NCBI GenBank assembly: GCA_041432705.1 | Contig: JAPWAE010000005.1 | Coordinates: forward strand, 62,001 to 126,000 | Length of the DNA stretch: 64,000 nt | Direction of reading: 5' to 3' | From: Pauljensenia sp018375675 | GTDB taxonomy: Bacteria; Actinomycetota; Actinomycetes; Actinomycetales; Actinomycetaceae | In this document: in pieces, positions 37,770-46,576 of the stretch | Numbering within the stretch: position 1 is the first letter of the stretch | Layout: each line of letters begins with the position of its first letter | Notes under the pieces: generated by a model | The model's database searches: none | Seen by the model: only the letters and a program-made list of their open reading frames with translations | Told to the model about the DNA's origin: nothing | Translations under genes and position numbers: made by a program

Positions 37770-40700
37770 CTCTTCCTCCACGCGGATAGGGCGCTTGCTG
37801 CGGCGACGACCAGGCACACGCCAGAGGCGATCCGCCAGGGGATGATCCACCACGCGTCGTAGGTGAGCGTCAGGTGCCCTGCGGTAGGCATCTCGAAGGC
37901 CTGAGACCATCCGTCGGCTGCTTCAGTGACGGTCAGGGCGGTCCCGTCGACGGAGGCACGCCATCCGGAGTCGGCGCGCTCGGCGAGGATCAGGGTGCCG
38001 CTCGCATCAACGTCTCCGCTGACGCTGCGCTGGGTACCGCCGACCGGGGTGGTGACGCCGGACGCCGACTCGACGCGGACGCGCGACGGAGTCACGCCGC
38101 CCGGGCGTACGCGCCAGACGGTGCCCGAGTTCGTGTCGCCGACCTTTTCGAGGCCGGAGGCGCGGTCGAGTCCGGAGGTCAGGGCCTGGGATCCGCTGGC
38201 ACCCAGGGGCACCAGGATCGTATCGATATCGTGGGCGGCCAGGGTCGCCACGGTCGCGTCATCGGGGTAGACGACGAGGGTGTAGGCCGCCTGGGCGAGC
38301 GACGCGGTCGCGGGGTCACGCAGGACTCCTTCCGCAGCACCCGAGCGAGCCTGAGCGAGGGCGAGGGCACGCGTTGCCGGCGACCCGTCGGTCAAGGAGG
38401 GGCCCGAGCCGCGCCACAGGGACGCGTTCACCGTGCCGTTCGTGGGATCGCCGTCGAGGACGAGGATGCGTCCCGCGCGCGTCGACCGCTGGGCCTGCGA
38501 GGCGACAGCGGAGACGATCGGTGAGGACATCGGGGAAACGGTCGAGCGCTGCGCGAGCGTAAAGGTCGGGGTGTCCGCTGCGTCGCCACGTGCGGCGAAG
38601 GCGGAGGCGGCCACGCCTCCTCCTGCTCCTAGCAGAACGAGCGCGCTCAGGGCGCCGAGCGCGCGTACGGTGAAGGGACGCGAGCCGTCCCATGCGGGGC
38701 GAGGGCCCTCGGCCTCGTCTTCGTTGCTCGAACCAGATCGGGCGGCAAGCACGAGCAGGGCACCGACAGACAGGGACAGCGCGGGAGAGGTCCATGCGTG
38801 AGCGACGAATGCACCGGAGATGCCCACGCCGATCTGTGAGGCTGCCCAGCCGGCCGCGGCGGCCACGAGGGCTCCACAGAAGGCGAGTGCAGCGAAGCGA
38901 GTACGCAGGCGCAGGAGAGCAATGCCCGCGGCGGCGATCACGCCGGCACCGACAATACCCAGGGCAAAAGCCTCGAGGGGCGTTGACGGCGCGGCGGGCA
39001 TGCCGAGCATCGCCATCCACGAGTCGGCACGCGTGTAGGCATGCACTCCCCCGCTCGTAGAAGCGAGCGCCGGCCATGCCGAAGGGCGCGCCGCGATCGA
39101 GACGTAGGTCGGAATGAGGAGGACGAGGGCGGGCAGTGCCACGAGGAGAGAACGACGCGAGCGCCACACCAGGGCACCCGCACCCAGCGGGAGCGTCCAG
39201 GGGGCGCAGCAGGCGAGAACGACGAGGGCGAGAGCTGCGCATCCGCCGTTAATTCCACACGGACGCAGCGGGGCTTCATCGACGCCGGCGGCTCCGGCTA
39301 CGAGCAGAGGCTTCGGCTGGCCCAAGCAGTATGCGGCAAAGACCGGCAGGGCCGCGTGCGCGAGGGTCGCTGCGAGAACGCCGTGCGTGGCGCTCATGAG
39401 CAAAGAGGGCGCGACAGACCAGGCGAGGGACACGAGAAAGCGCACACGCACAGACGAGGCGAGCACCCGTGAGGGAATCCAGGCCATCATCGCGGCAATC
39501 GGAGTCGACGCGACAAGGAGGAAGGTGGCCAGAGCTCCCGGGGTGATGCCCATGGGCGCAAACGGAGCACTGAGAATCGCCATGAGGACCGTCAGCGGGT
39601 CGGCACCGCCCGAGTATCCGTCTCCGCCCGGGATCCACGCGGACCACGCAGCTCCCCACAGCTCGGACCACGAAGAGGGCAGCGACACCCAGGCGCCGCC
39701 CACGAGACCAGCCCCCGTTCCCCACCACTGCATCAGTGCCAGGGTGGCAGTGAGAATGAGGAGCCCCAGGGCAGTCGATGCCGAGCGGAAGCGGTAGCGT
39801 CGCATCGAGGCAATGATGAGCGGATCGATCCGCTCTCCATGCTCATCTTCCTCCACGCCTTCGGGTTCCTTGCGCAGCAGGGCGGGAGCCGTCTCAAGCG
39901 CGCGAAGGGCCGAGCGGGGAACGCGACGCGACTGAGCTGCGCGCGCACGACCCGCAAGCAGGCGCGGGGTCGCGCCGATCAGGGACACGAGGGCACCGAT
40001 TTCGGGCAGAGCCAGCGAGGCCCGGCCCGTCAGGATGCGTCCGAGGGCGCGGGCGGGGCTCCACACGAGGAGCCACAGCGCCAGGAACGGCAGGATGAGG
40101 GCAGGCACCGCCTTGCACCAGTTGTACATCTGGGCGTAGCGGCGCTTGCGGAACGATCCATCGGTCGCGTCGTTGCCATCGACGACGGCGTCGGAGACAT
40201 CCCCAGTCGGTTCGCTGTGGTCCGTGTCCGAAGCGCCGTCGAGGCCGGAGTAGAGGGAGACGCGGGCGTGACGCACGCGCGCCTTGGGGGCTACGATCAC
40301 GCGATACCCGGCCAGGTGCAGGCGCCGCCCCAGGTCGAGTCCGTCACCGAAGGGACCGAGCGCGGGATCGAATCCGCCGACTGCCTCGTAGGACTCGGCG
40401 CTGATGAACAGACCGGCGGTACCGACGCCGAGGACGTCGCTCGTGCCATCGTGCTGGCCCTGGTCGATATCGTCGTCACCAATACGCTCGAGTCGGCGGG
40501 CGCTGGCCGTAGCAAAGATTCCGAGTTCAAGGAGACGGCTGCCGTCCCAGCTCATCTGCTTGACGCCGACAGCTCCGACGGTCTTACCGACGGCGGCGGC
40601 CTGGATGAGCTCGTCAAGACACTCGGGTTCGGGGGCACTGTCCTCGTGCAGGATCCACCACCACTGCTCCGTGGTAAAGGGGGCGCCCTGCGCGTAGGCA

Positions 40701-40981
40701 CGACGGATCGCATCGCCGAGGTTGCGGGCGCGGCCGACGCGCACGAGCTCGGCCCCCTCGGGAACTCGTTCAGCGGGGAAGGGAGCGACGTGTCGGCCTG
40801 CGACATCGATGATGGTCAACGAATGCGGGGCCACCGATTGATTCTCGATGGCCCGCAAAACGGACTGAGTCAGCGGTGCTTCTCCCCTTATGACAAGGAT
40901 CGCACCGACGGAGCGCTGCGTCGGACTCAACCGGCCATACGGCGCAGGCGCCGCCTCTCGCGCTCGGACATGCCGCCCCAA
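37766..40981 (-). CDS. Large GT2-type glycosyltransferase with multispanning C-terminus
   Basis: The protein has up to 1071 residues. The first about 270 residues form a GT2 fold with IIDVAGRH, LHEDSAPEPEC and GTAGLFISAESYEAVGGFDPALGPFGDG (split here) as landmarks. About 12 transmembrane helices and a large extracytoplasmic C-terminal part follow. It occurs next to whiB and DUF5719 in many actinobacteria and probably glycosylates a wall polymer or lipid carrier. ATG 40981 overlaps whiB by 55 bases; a TTG at 40930 would overlap by only four (TTGA). Confidence 0.84.
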   Translation of the reverse strand: MGRHVRAREAAPAPYGRLSPTQRSVGAILVIRGEAPLTQSVLRAIENQSVAPHSLTIIDVAGRHVAPFPAERVPEGAELVRVGRARNLGDAIRRAYAQGAPFTTEQWWWILHEDSAPEPECLDELIQAAAVGKTVGAVGVKQMSWDGSRLLELGIFATASARRLERIGDDDIDQGQHDGTSDVLGVGTAGLFISAESYEAVGGFDPALGPFGDGLDLGRRLHLAGYRVIVAPKARVRHARVSLYSGLDGASDTDHSEPTGDVSDAVVDGNDATDGSFRKRRYAQMYNWCKAVPALILPFLALWLLVWSPARALGRILTGRASLALPEIGALVSLIGATPRLLAGRARAAQSRRVPRSALRALETAPALLRKEPEGVEEDEHGERIDPLIIASMRRYRFRSASTALGLLILTATLALMQWWGTGAGLVGGAWVSLPSSWSELWGAAWSAWIPGGDGYSGGADPLTVLMAILSAPFAPMGITPGALATFLLVASTPIAAMMAWIPSRVLASSVRVRFLVSLAWSVAPSLLMSATHGVLAATLAHAALPVFAAYCLGQPKPLLVAGAAGVDEAPLRPCGINGGCAALALVVLACCAPWTLPLGAGALVWRSRRSLLVALPALVLLIPTYVSIAARPSAWPALASTSGGVHAYTRADSWMAMLGMPAAPSTPLEAFALGIVGAGVIAAAGIALLRLRTRFAALAFCGALVAAAAGWAASQIGVGISGAFVAHAWTSPALSLSVGALLVLAARSGSSNEDEAEGPRPAWDGSRPFTVRALGALSALVLLGAGGGVAASAFAARGDAADTPTFTLAQRSTVSPMSSPIVSAVASQAQRSTRAGRILVLDGDPTNGTVNASLWRGSGPSLTDGSPATRALALAQARSGAAEGVLRDPATASLAQAAYTLVVYPDDATVATLAAHDIDTILVPLGASGSQALTSGLDRASGLEKVGDTNSGTVWRVRPGGVTPSRVRVESASGVTTPVGGTQRSVSGDVDASGTLILAERADSGWRASVDGTALTVTEAADGWSQAFEMPTAGHLTLTYDAWWIIPWRIASGVCLVVAAASALSAWRKR

Positions 40982-41223
40982 ATACCAAAGCGCTCGTCGT
41001 TAGCCAGCGCGTATTCCAGGCATTCTTCGCGCACCTGGCAGGCCTGACAAACAGCCTTAGCCTCGCGAGTGGAGCCACCCTTTTCAGGGAAAAACGCCTC
41101 AGGATCCGTCTGCGCACACAGAGCATGCTGCTGCCACGCAAGGGGGCCGTCAATGCGGGCGTACTGCGCCGCGTCGGCATCCTCGGACCACTCCAGGGGT
41201 CCGTCACCGAAGATGTTCCACAT
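40927..41223 (-). CDS. whiB: WhiB-family iron-sulfur transcriptional regulator (WhiB2-like)
   Basis: The 98-residue protein carries the four iron-sulfur cysteines (36, 59, 62, 68) in C-x22-C-x2-C-x5-C order, the GIWGG turn and a basic C-terminus (RERRRLRRMAG). By position beside the large glycosyltransferase it resembles WhiB2/WhmD, which regulates cell division in other actinobacteria. ATG 41223 follows AAGGAGC at 8 bases. A strong promoter lies upstream. Confidence 0.92.
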   Translation of the reverse strand: MWNIFGDGPLEWSEDADAAQYARIDGPLAWQQHALCAQTDPEAFFPEKGGSTREAKAVCQACQVREECLEYALANDERFGIWGGMSERERRRLRRMAG

Positions 41224-41260
41224 TGCGGGAGCTCCTTATAACGAATCGATCACTACGAGA

Positions 41261-41289
41261 ATTACACGCGTGTCGTTGTCGGAAGTCAA
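41261..41289 (-). promoter_or_regulatory. Promoter of whiB
   Basis: On the minus strand TTGACT (41289-41284) and TGTAAT (41266-41261) are separated by exactly 17 bases. Transcription would begin near 41254, giving a leader of about 31 bases with the AAGGAGC ribosome-binding site. Confidence 0.75.
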
Positions 41290-41379
41290 GCCGTTTCGCG
41301 ATATTGAGACCTTTTCCGTAGCACTTGACCCAACGGTAAAACAGTGCCCCATTTCAAGGACTTCACAGTTACTAAGTAT

Positions 41380-41407
41380 TTGGTTCGCCTGAGACCTTCG
41401 ATATACT
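41380..41407 (+). promoter_or_regulatory. Promoter of the TIGR03089 gene, leaderless
   Basis: TTGGTT (41380-41385) and TATACT (41402-41407) are separated by 16 bases. The transcription start should fall at about 41413-41415, on the ATG itself, so the mRNA is probably leaderless. Confidence 0.65.
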
Positions 41408-41414
41408 TGAAACC

Positions 41415-42146
41415 ATGAACAATAAGTCCTTAGAAACTATGAGCAGGCTCACCCACTGTACCACAGTGATTAACGGCTGGTCAGGTCCAGCACTCACCCA
41501 ATATGGTCAGGAACGGGTTGAACTGGGAGGACCCGTGGTCAGCCGGTGGTTAGCGAAGATTGCAAACTACCTGACAAACGAACTCGCGGCAGATCTGTTC
41601 GGCTCGGGCGAAGCGACACCAACTCGCATCTACACGACTCTTCAGCCCTGGCAGGACACGCTCTGGCAGATCGCAGCGCGGGCGATGGGGTGGGAGATTC
41701 TCGATACACGACGCCCGCTCCCCGGAGACCTTTTCGTCACGAATATTCTCGGTTCCGAAGCATCCAACGCGCTGGACACCGGGGCGCACGTGCTGGCTCA
41801 ACCCGCACAGTACCTGTCGTTCGCTTGGGATGGTCCCCTGGATGGAGCTCTCGACGGCCTCGCGGAAATCGCCATGCAGCCGGATGCCCTCGTCGTCGAC
41901 ACTCCCCCTCTGCTTGCCCAAGCCCGAGACGAGGCACTGGCTGGGACCCGCCCATCGGCGCCGGTTCAGGGCAGCCGCGTCGCGCTGCTGTGGGACGCGC
42001 GTACGGGTGCGGGCCAGGTCTTGGATCAGTGGATGCAGGGACGCTCGGTCGTCATCATTGATCCGCACGCCGTCTCGCCGGACAGGCTGACGCAGATCCT
42101 GGCGACGGAGGACGCGGACGGCGGGCTCGTCACCTATCAGAGGTAG
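41415..42146 (+). CDS. TIGR03089 family protein
   Basis: The 243-residue protein has the family pattern of ERVELGGPVVSRWLAKIANYL near residue 35-55, resembling the N-terminal half of AMP-binding enzymes but lacking their catalytic motifs. Function unknown; it is common beside dTDP-sugar and glycosyltransferase genes in actinobacteria, which fits here. ATG 41415 lies directly behind a promoter -10 box, so a leaderless start is likely. It is convergent with the next gene, four bases apart. Confidence 0.8.
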   Translation: MNNKSLETMSRLTHCTTVINGWSGPALTQYGQERVELGGPVVSRWLAKIANYLTNELAADLFGSGEATPTRIYTTLQPWQDTLWQIAARAMGWEILDTRRPLPGDLFVTNILGSEASNALDTGAHVLAQPAQYLSFAWDGPLDGALDGLAEIAMQPDALVVDTPPLLAQARDEALAGTRPSAPVQGSRVALLWDARTGAGQVLDQWMQGRSVVIIDPHAVSPDRLTQILATEDADGGLVTYQR

Positions 42147-42150
42147 AAGG

Positions 42151-43125
42151 TCACCACACGCCGAGGACTCGCGCCGCGGCGAGCTTGAGGCCCTCCATGC
42201 GGTCGCGGCGGATCTGACGCCAGCGCAGGGCGAAGCACAGCCTCGAGGCAACGCCCTGCCCTTCGAGCTCGCGCAGGATGGCGCACAGCTGGCGAGCGCG
42301 GCGATCGTCGAACGTGCCGACCTTCTGGGCAGTGCGGGCAGTCAGAATGAACTGGTTGCGATAGAAACCATTGCGTAGCTTGGCCATGCGCGCGTCGCGT
42401 GCCCCCGAGCCGGAGTTCGCTCCCTGCACATTGCCGCCGTGCTGACGATACTCAAGTGTCGGTTCCTCGCCGATTACCCACGTGAGGCCGATTGAGCGGG
42501 CCAGCGCGTACACGTACCAGTCGTGCACGCCGATCTCGCTATAGTCGAGGCCTTCCAACACCTGCACGAGGGCCTCGTGGGCCTTCGGGCTAAACACGTA
42601 GGTGGAGCCGGGACCCGCGGCCTCGAAGAGGAAGTCCCAGGCACGCTGGGGCTGCGACTTGCGAATGAGGCGACGCTCCCCAACCACCCCACCGGGCAGC
42701 CACTGGAAGGACGTCACGTTCGACGACACGACATCAGCCCCACGATCGGCCATGAGGGCCAGCTGAGAACTCAGCTTATCCTCGTGCCACACGTCGTCCT
42801 GGTCGGTAAAGGCGACGTAGGAGCCGTCGGGGGCATGCGTCGTGAAGAGGTGCAGAAAGTTGCCCGTGACGCCGGGGGTACCGTCGCGCTGGGGTAGAAC
42901 CGTGATCCGAGGGTCGGCGGCGGCGCGCGCCTCCAGGTGCGCGCGCGTTCCATCGCTCGACGCGTCGTCGGACACGACGAGGCGGACCTCCACGCCCACC
43001 TGGGCGAGCACGGAGTCCACCTGTTCGTCGAGCCACGCCCCGCCCTCGGCCATCCCGTTGTAGGTGGCCATGAGGACGGTGACTCGGGGGCGAGGCACGG
43101 CCTCGTCTCGGGTCACGCGATCCAA
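42151..43125 (-). CDS. GT2 glycosyltransferase (rhamnosyltransferase-like)
   Basis: The 324-residue protein has the GT-A core: VTVLMATYNG near the N-terminus, SDDASSDGT, and the acidic motif TDQDDVW near residue 100 that binds the nucleotide sugar and metal. The C-terminal part contains IGVHDWYVYALA and basic helices without membrane segments. It resembles rhamnan-type glycosyltransferases. It lies four bases before rmlB's end, downstream in the same direction, so the two are probably one operon. Confidence 0.88.
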   Translation of the reverse strand: MDRVTRDEAVPRPRVTVLMATYNGMAEGGAWLDEQVDSVLAQVGVEVRLVVSDDASSDGTRAHLEARAAADPRITVLPQRDGTPGVTGNFLHLFTTHAPDGSYVAFTDQDDVWHEDKLSSQLALMADRGADVVSSNVTSFQWLPGGVVGERRLIRKSQPQRAWDFLFEAAGPGSTYVFSPKAHEALVQVLEGLDYSEIGVHDWYVYALARSIGLTWVIGEEPTLEYRQHGGNVQGANSGSGARDARMAKLRNGFYRNQFILTARTAQKVGTFDDRRARQLCAILRELEGQGVASRLCFALRWRQIRRDRMEGLKLAAARVLGVW

Positions 43126-43129
43126 GGAC

Positions 43130-44137
43130 TCAGTGTCCTTCAGCGGCGTACTTCGCCTCGACGGCTTCCTTCAGGGGAGCCCACCACGCCTCGTTCTCGG
43201 TGTACCAGGCGATCGTGTCGGCCAGGCCGTCGCGGAAGTTCGTGAACCGGGGCTCCCAGCCGAGCTCGGTGACCAGCTTGGAGTTGTCGATCGCGTAGCG
43301 CAGGTCGTGGCCGGGGCGGTCGGTCACGTGATCGAAGTCATCGGGGGCAAAGCCCATCAGCTCGTTGAGGATGGCGACGACGTCGCGGTTGTTCGTCTCA
43401 CCGTCCGCGCCGATCAGGTAGGTCTCGCCGATACGGCCCTTCATGAGGATGTCCCACACGGCCGTGTTGTGGTCGCGCACGTGGATCCAGTCGCGCACGT
43501 TCAGGCCGTCGCCGTAGAGGCGGGGGCGCACGCCGCGCAGGCGGTTCGTGATCATGCGGGGGATGAACTTCTCGATGTGCTGGTACGGGCCGTAGTTGTT
43601 CGAGCAGTTCGAGATCGTGGCCTCGACGCCGAAGGAACGCACCCACGCGCGCACCAGCAGGTCCGACCCTGCCTTGGACGAGGAGTAGGGCGAGGAGGGG
43701 TTGTAGGGCGTGGTGGGGGTGAACTTCGCGGGATCGTCCAGCTCGAGGTCACCGTAGACCTCGTCCGTGGAGATGTGGTGGAAGCGAACCTTGTGGCGGC
43801 GCACGGCCTCCAGCAGGGTGAAGGTGCCCACCAGGTTGGTCTGGATGAAGGGCGAGGGGTCGAGGAGGGAGTTGTCGTTGTGCGACTCGGCGGCGAAGTG
43901 CACGACCGCGTCGGCGCCGGCGACGACGCCGTCCACGAGGTCAGCGTCGGCAATGTCGCCCTCGACGACAGTCAGGCGAGCGGCAAGCTCGGCGGGCACA
44001 TCAGTCAGGGAGGCACGGTTGCCCGCGTAGGTGAACTTGTCCAGGACGACGACGTCGACGTCCGGGTGGTCCTCCAGCAGCGTGTGAACGAAATTCGCTC
44101 CGATGAAGCCGGCACCGCCGGTCACAACGATCTTCAT
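43130..44137 (-). CDS. rmlB: dTDP-glucose 4,6-dehydratase
   Basis: The 335-residue short-chain dehydrogenase has the NAD-binding GGAGFIGANF, catalytic YSSSKAGSD (Tyr/Lys), TDEVYGD, and the C-terminal NSKLVTELGW. It makes dTDP-4-keto-6-deoxyglucose, the precursor for dTDP-L-rhamnose. ATG 44137 begins the MKIVVTGGAGF strand; the upstream extension is unrelated. rmlA, rmlC and rmlD are not in the window. Confidence 0.94.
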   Translation of the reverse strand: MKIVVTGGAGFIGANFVHTLLEDHPDVDVVVLDKFTYAGNRASLTDVPAELAARLTVVEGDIADADLVDGVVAGADAVVHFAAESHNDNSLLDPSPFIQTNLVGTFTLLEAVRRHKVRFHHISTDEVYGDLELDDPAKFTPTTPYNPSSPYSSSKAGSDLLVRAWVRSFGVEATISNCSNNYGPYQHIEKFIPRMITNRLRGVRPRLYGDGLNVRDWIHVRDHNTAVWDILMKGRIGETYLIGADGETNNRDVVAILNELMGFAPDDFDHVTDRPGHDLRYAIDNSKLVTELGWEPRFTNFRDGLADTIAWYTENEAWWAPLKEAVEAKYAAEGH

Positions 44138-44344
44138 GAGGTCTTCTCCTTTGCGCGCCCGCAGGCGTCCGAGGGTGCTACTCACCCGATTCCTGCCCCT
44201 ATTATGCCGTAGTTCTCACGCATTCCTCGCCACTCACCTCCACTTACCCGTCGGATACGTCACTATTCGCCACGCTGGAGGTCCCATGAAGGGCCGCACG
44301 CGCTGATAGATTGGAAGCATCCCCCCAACAGAAACGGACCCCTC

Positions 44345-44938
44345 GTGACTCGCCTCGTCCCCTCGCTCGCGTTGCTCGCCCTGTGCGCCCTAGCCACGAC
44401 CTCGTGCTCCATGCTCGAGGACACCCAGAGCGCTCAGTCGACGCCCGCGGCCTCCGTTTCCCCGGGTGACCCCGGCCAGCCGTCCAGTTCGGCGATGCCG
44501 ACCCTGCACGCCGCCTCCCCCGGCTGCGCAGCGATGGATGAGATCTTCTCCGAGGCGCTCAACGGTTCCGAGACCGGCCAGGCCTACAGGTCCCTGGCGG
44601 CCAAGCGCTCGGGGGAAACGAACGCGGAGGAGCGTCACCGTGCATGGGAGGCCTTCGCGGCCGCCTTCAAGAACGACTACTCCGACCGCCTCGCCCAGGC
44701 GGCCACGGACGAGACCTCCAAGCAGGCCCTCGCGGCTCTCTCGGTCTACGTCGAGCGCAACGCGGCCCTCGACTCCGGCACGATCCCCGAGTTCGCCGAT
44801 CAGCAGGGAGCCGAGGAGGCCATCAAGCGCGGTGAGCAGCCCGAGGTGAATCCCGCCTACACGCAGGCCCTCGCCGAGGCCACGAGCGCCCACGGGACGC
44901 TGACGACCTGCATGCCCCACTGGCCCGTCGTTTTCTAG
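44345..44938 (+). CDS. Putative lipoprotein, function unknown
   Basis: The 197-residue protein starts at GTG 44345 with a signal peptide and lipobox ALATTSC (Cys21), followed by a Ser/Pro-rich linker and a mostly helical domain (about 55-197) rich in Ala, Glu and Lys. It has a CAAMDEIFSEAL stretch and a late Cys near the end (LTTCMPHW). No family was recognised. A hairpin terminator follows, so it is transcribed alone. Confidence 0.75.
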   Translation: MTRLVPSLALLALCALATTSCSMLEDTQSAQSTPAASVSPGDPGQPSSSAMPTLHAASPGCAAMDEIFSEALNGSETGQAYRSLAAKRSGETNAEERHRAWEAFAAAFKNDYSDRLAQAATDETSKQALAALSVYVERNAALDSGTIPEFADQQGAEEAIKRGEQPEVNPAYTQALAEATSAHGTLTTCMPHWPVVF

Positions 44939-44944
44939 CCTGCC

Positions 44945-44970
44945 CGTGGCCTCGCACCCGCCAGGCCACG
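44945..44970 (+). terminator. Hairpin terminator
   Basis: CGTGGCCT (44945-44952) pairs with AGGCCACG (44963-44970), six bases beyond the lipoprotein stop codon. The 8-bp stem and 10-base loop make it a moderate terminator. Confidence 0.6.
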
Positions 44971-45022
44971 CCCGGACTCGTGTACATTAGACGTACATAT
45001 CCCGGACAGATTGGCTCATTTC

Positions 45023-46576
45023 ATGGCACGTGCGCTCGTCGACCACCTCGCTCCCGCGCGGGATCGTTTCGTCTCTACCGCAGCGCGGCCCCTGGCCTTC
45101 ATCGTCCTGGCTCTCGGCGTCCTCGCCGTGGCCACGGGCTGGATCTTCGCCTCTCCTCCGGGTGCTTCTCCGGACGACGATTACCACCTCGTTTCCACGT
45201 GGTGCCCGCGCCCCATCGAGTCCACGGGCTGCGACACGACAACCATCGACGGCGATCTGTACGTCATGGCCCCCGTGACCACGTCCCACGCGCAGTGCGA
45301 GGCCTTCAGCCCCGACAAATCGCACGCGTGCATCCATGACTACTCGGATGACACGATGTTCCCGTCGTACCGGTACAACGACGGACAGTACCCCTACGGC
45401 TTCTACCAGTTCCACCATCTGTTTGCGGGGCACAACGTTGAGCACTCCGTGTGGATCATGCGCGCGATCAACGTTGGACTCGCGGTGGTACTCATCGGCG
45501 CGGCCTGCGCGCTGTCGACCCGCGAGGTGCGCCGCGCAACCGCGCTGTCCGCGCTCGTCGCGTGGACGCCGATGGGCCTGTACTTCATCGCCTCTAATAA
45601 CCCCTCCTCGTGGGCGATCACGGGCGTGTTCGCCTACGGCGCTGCTCTGTACGGCGCGCTGAACGCACAGGGCTGGCGGCGCTGGACGCTCCTGGGGGTG
45701 GCTGGTCTCGCGTCCCTCCTGTGCTACGGCTCGCGGGGCGACGCGGCCTTCTACGTCTTCGTGGCATCCCTCGGCATCCTCATCCTGGCCGCCCGTCGCC
45801 GCCACCTGCCCGAGATCGGTGTCGCGTCGCTCCTCAGCGCCATCGGCATCTGGTGCATGCTCGGCTCCGGCCAGTCCGGCCACATCGCCCAGTCCGAGGC
45901 CTCGGTGACCCTGCGCGAGCGCATCGAGGTCGCGATCATGAACATCCGCTACCTGCCCGAGTACTTCGCGGGCTTCATCGGGTTGAACTCCGGCCCCGGC
46001 TGGCGCGACACTCCCCTGCCGGGCTACACGACGATCCTCGGCCTCCTCGTCCTAGGCGCGGTCCTCTTCTACGGCGCACGCACGATGAGCCTGCGCAAGG
46101 TGCTGGCCGCCTTCGTTGTCTTCGGCGCGATGGCCGGCATCCCGCTGCTGATCGCGACCCCGCCGACGTTCCCCAACCTCGGCGGCTACCACTCCCGCTA
46201 TGCCCTGCCGCTGCTGGGGACATGGCTGCTCATCTGGCTCTCCTCCGCCATTAAGAAGTCCTCGCTGACCCGAGGACAGATCGTCATGTTCGTCTTCTTC
46301 CTGAGCGTCGTCGACGCGGTTGCAATGCACACGACGATTGCCCGCTACGTCCGCGGCCTCCTCTCGATCCGCCACATGGGGTGGATCGCACCGGGTAACC
46401 TGAATGGTGACATCCAGTGGTGGTGGGCCGACATGCCGCTGAGCCCGATGGCCCTGTGGGGCCTGGCCTCCCTGGGATACGCACTTGCCCTGGCAAGCGC
46501 CATCTACCTGCTGCGTAACCGCCAGGTGCAGGCGCCCGCCTCGACCACTCCGACCGAAGAGGAAGAAACTGCATGA
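45023..46576 (+). CDS. DUF2142 family membrane protein (GT-C-like)
   Basis: The 517-residue polytopic protein has about eleven transmembrane helices. The first is followed by a conserved external loop GASPDDDYHL, with the acidic residues typical of GT-C enzymes that use polyprenyl-phosphate sugars. Its paralogue at 60533 is also 517 residues and has SSPDEDFH at the same place. Start ATG 45023 (alternative TTG 45011). The stop overlaps the next glycosyltransferase start (ATGA). Confidence 0.85.
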   Translation: MARALVDHLAPARDRFVSTAARPLAFIVLALGVLAVATGWIFASPPGASPDDDYHLVSTWCPRPIESTGCDTTTIDGDLYVMAPVTTSHAQCEAFSPDKSHACIHDYSDDTMFPSYRYNDGQYPYGFYQFHHLFAGHNVEHSVWIMRAINVGLAVVLIGAACALSTREVRRATALSALVAWTPMGLYFIASNNPSSWAITGVFAYGAALYGALNAQGWRRWTLLGVAGLASLLCYGSRGDAAFYVFVASLGILILAARRRHLPEIGVASLLSAIGIWCMLGSGQSGHIAQSEASVTLRERIEVAIMNIRYLPEYFAGFIGLNSGPGWRDTPLPGYTTILGLLVLGAVLFYGARTMSLRKVLAAFVVFGAMAGIPLLIATPPTFPNLGGYHSRYALPLLGTWLLIWLSSAIKKSSLTRGQIVMFVFFLSVVDAVAMHTTIARYVRGLLSIRHMGWIAPGNLNGDIQWWWADMPLSPMALWGLASLGYALALASAIYLLRNRQVQAPASTTPTEEEETA

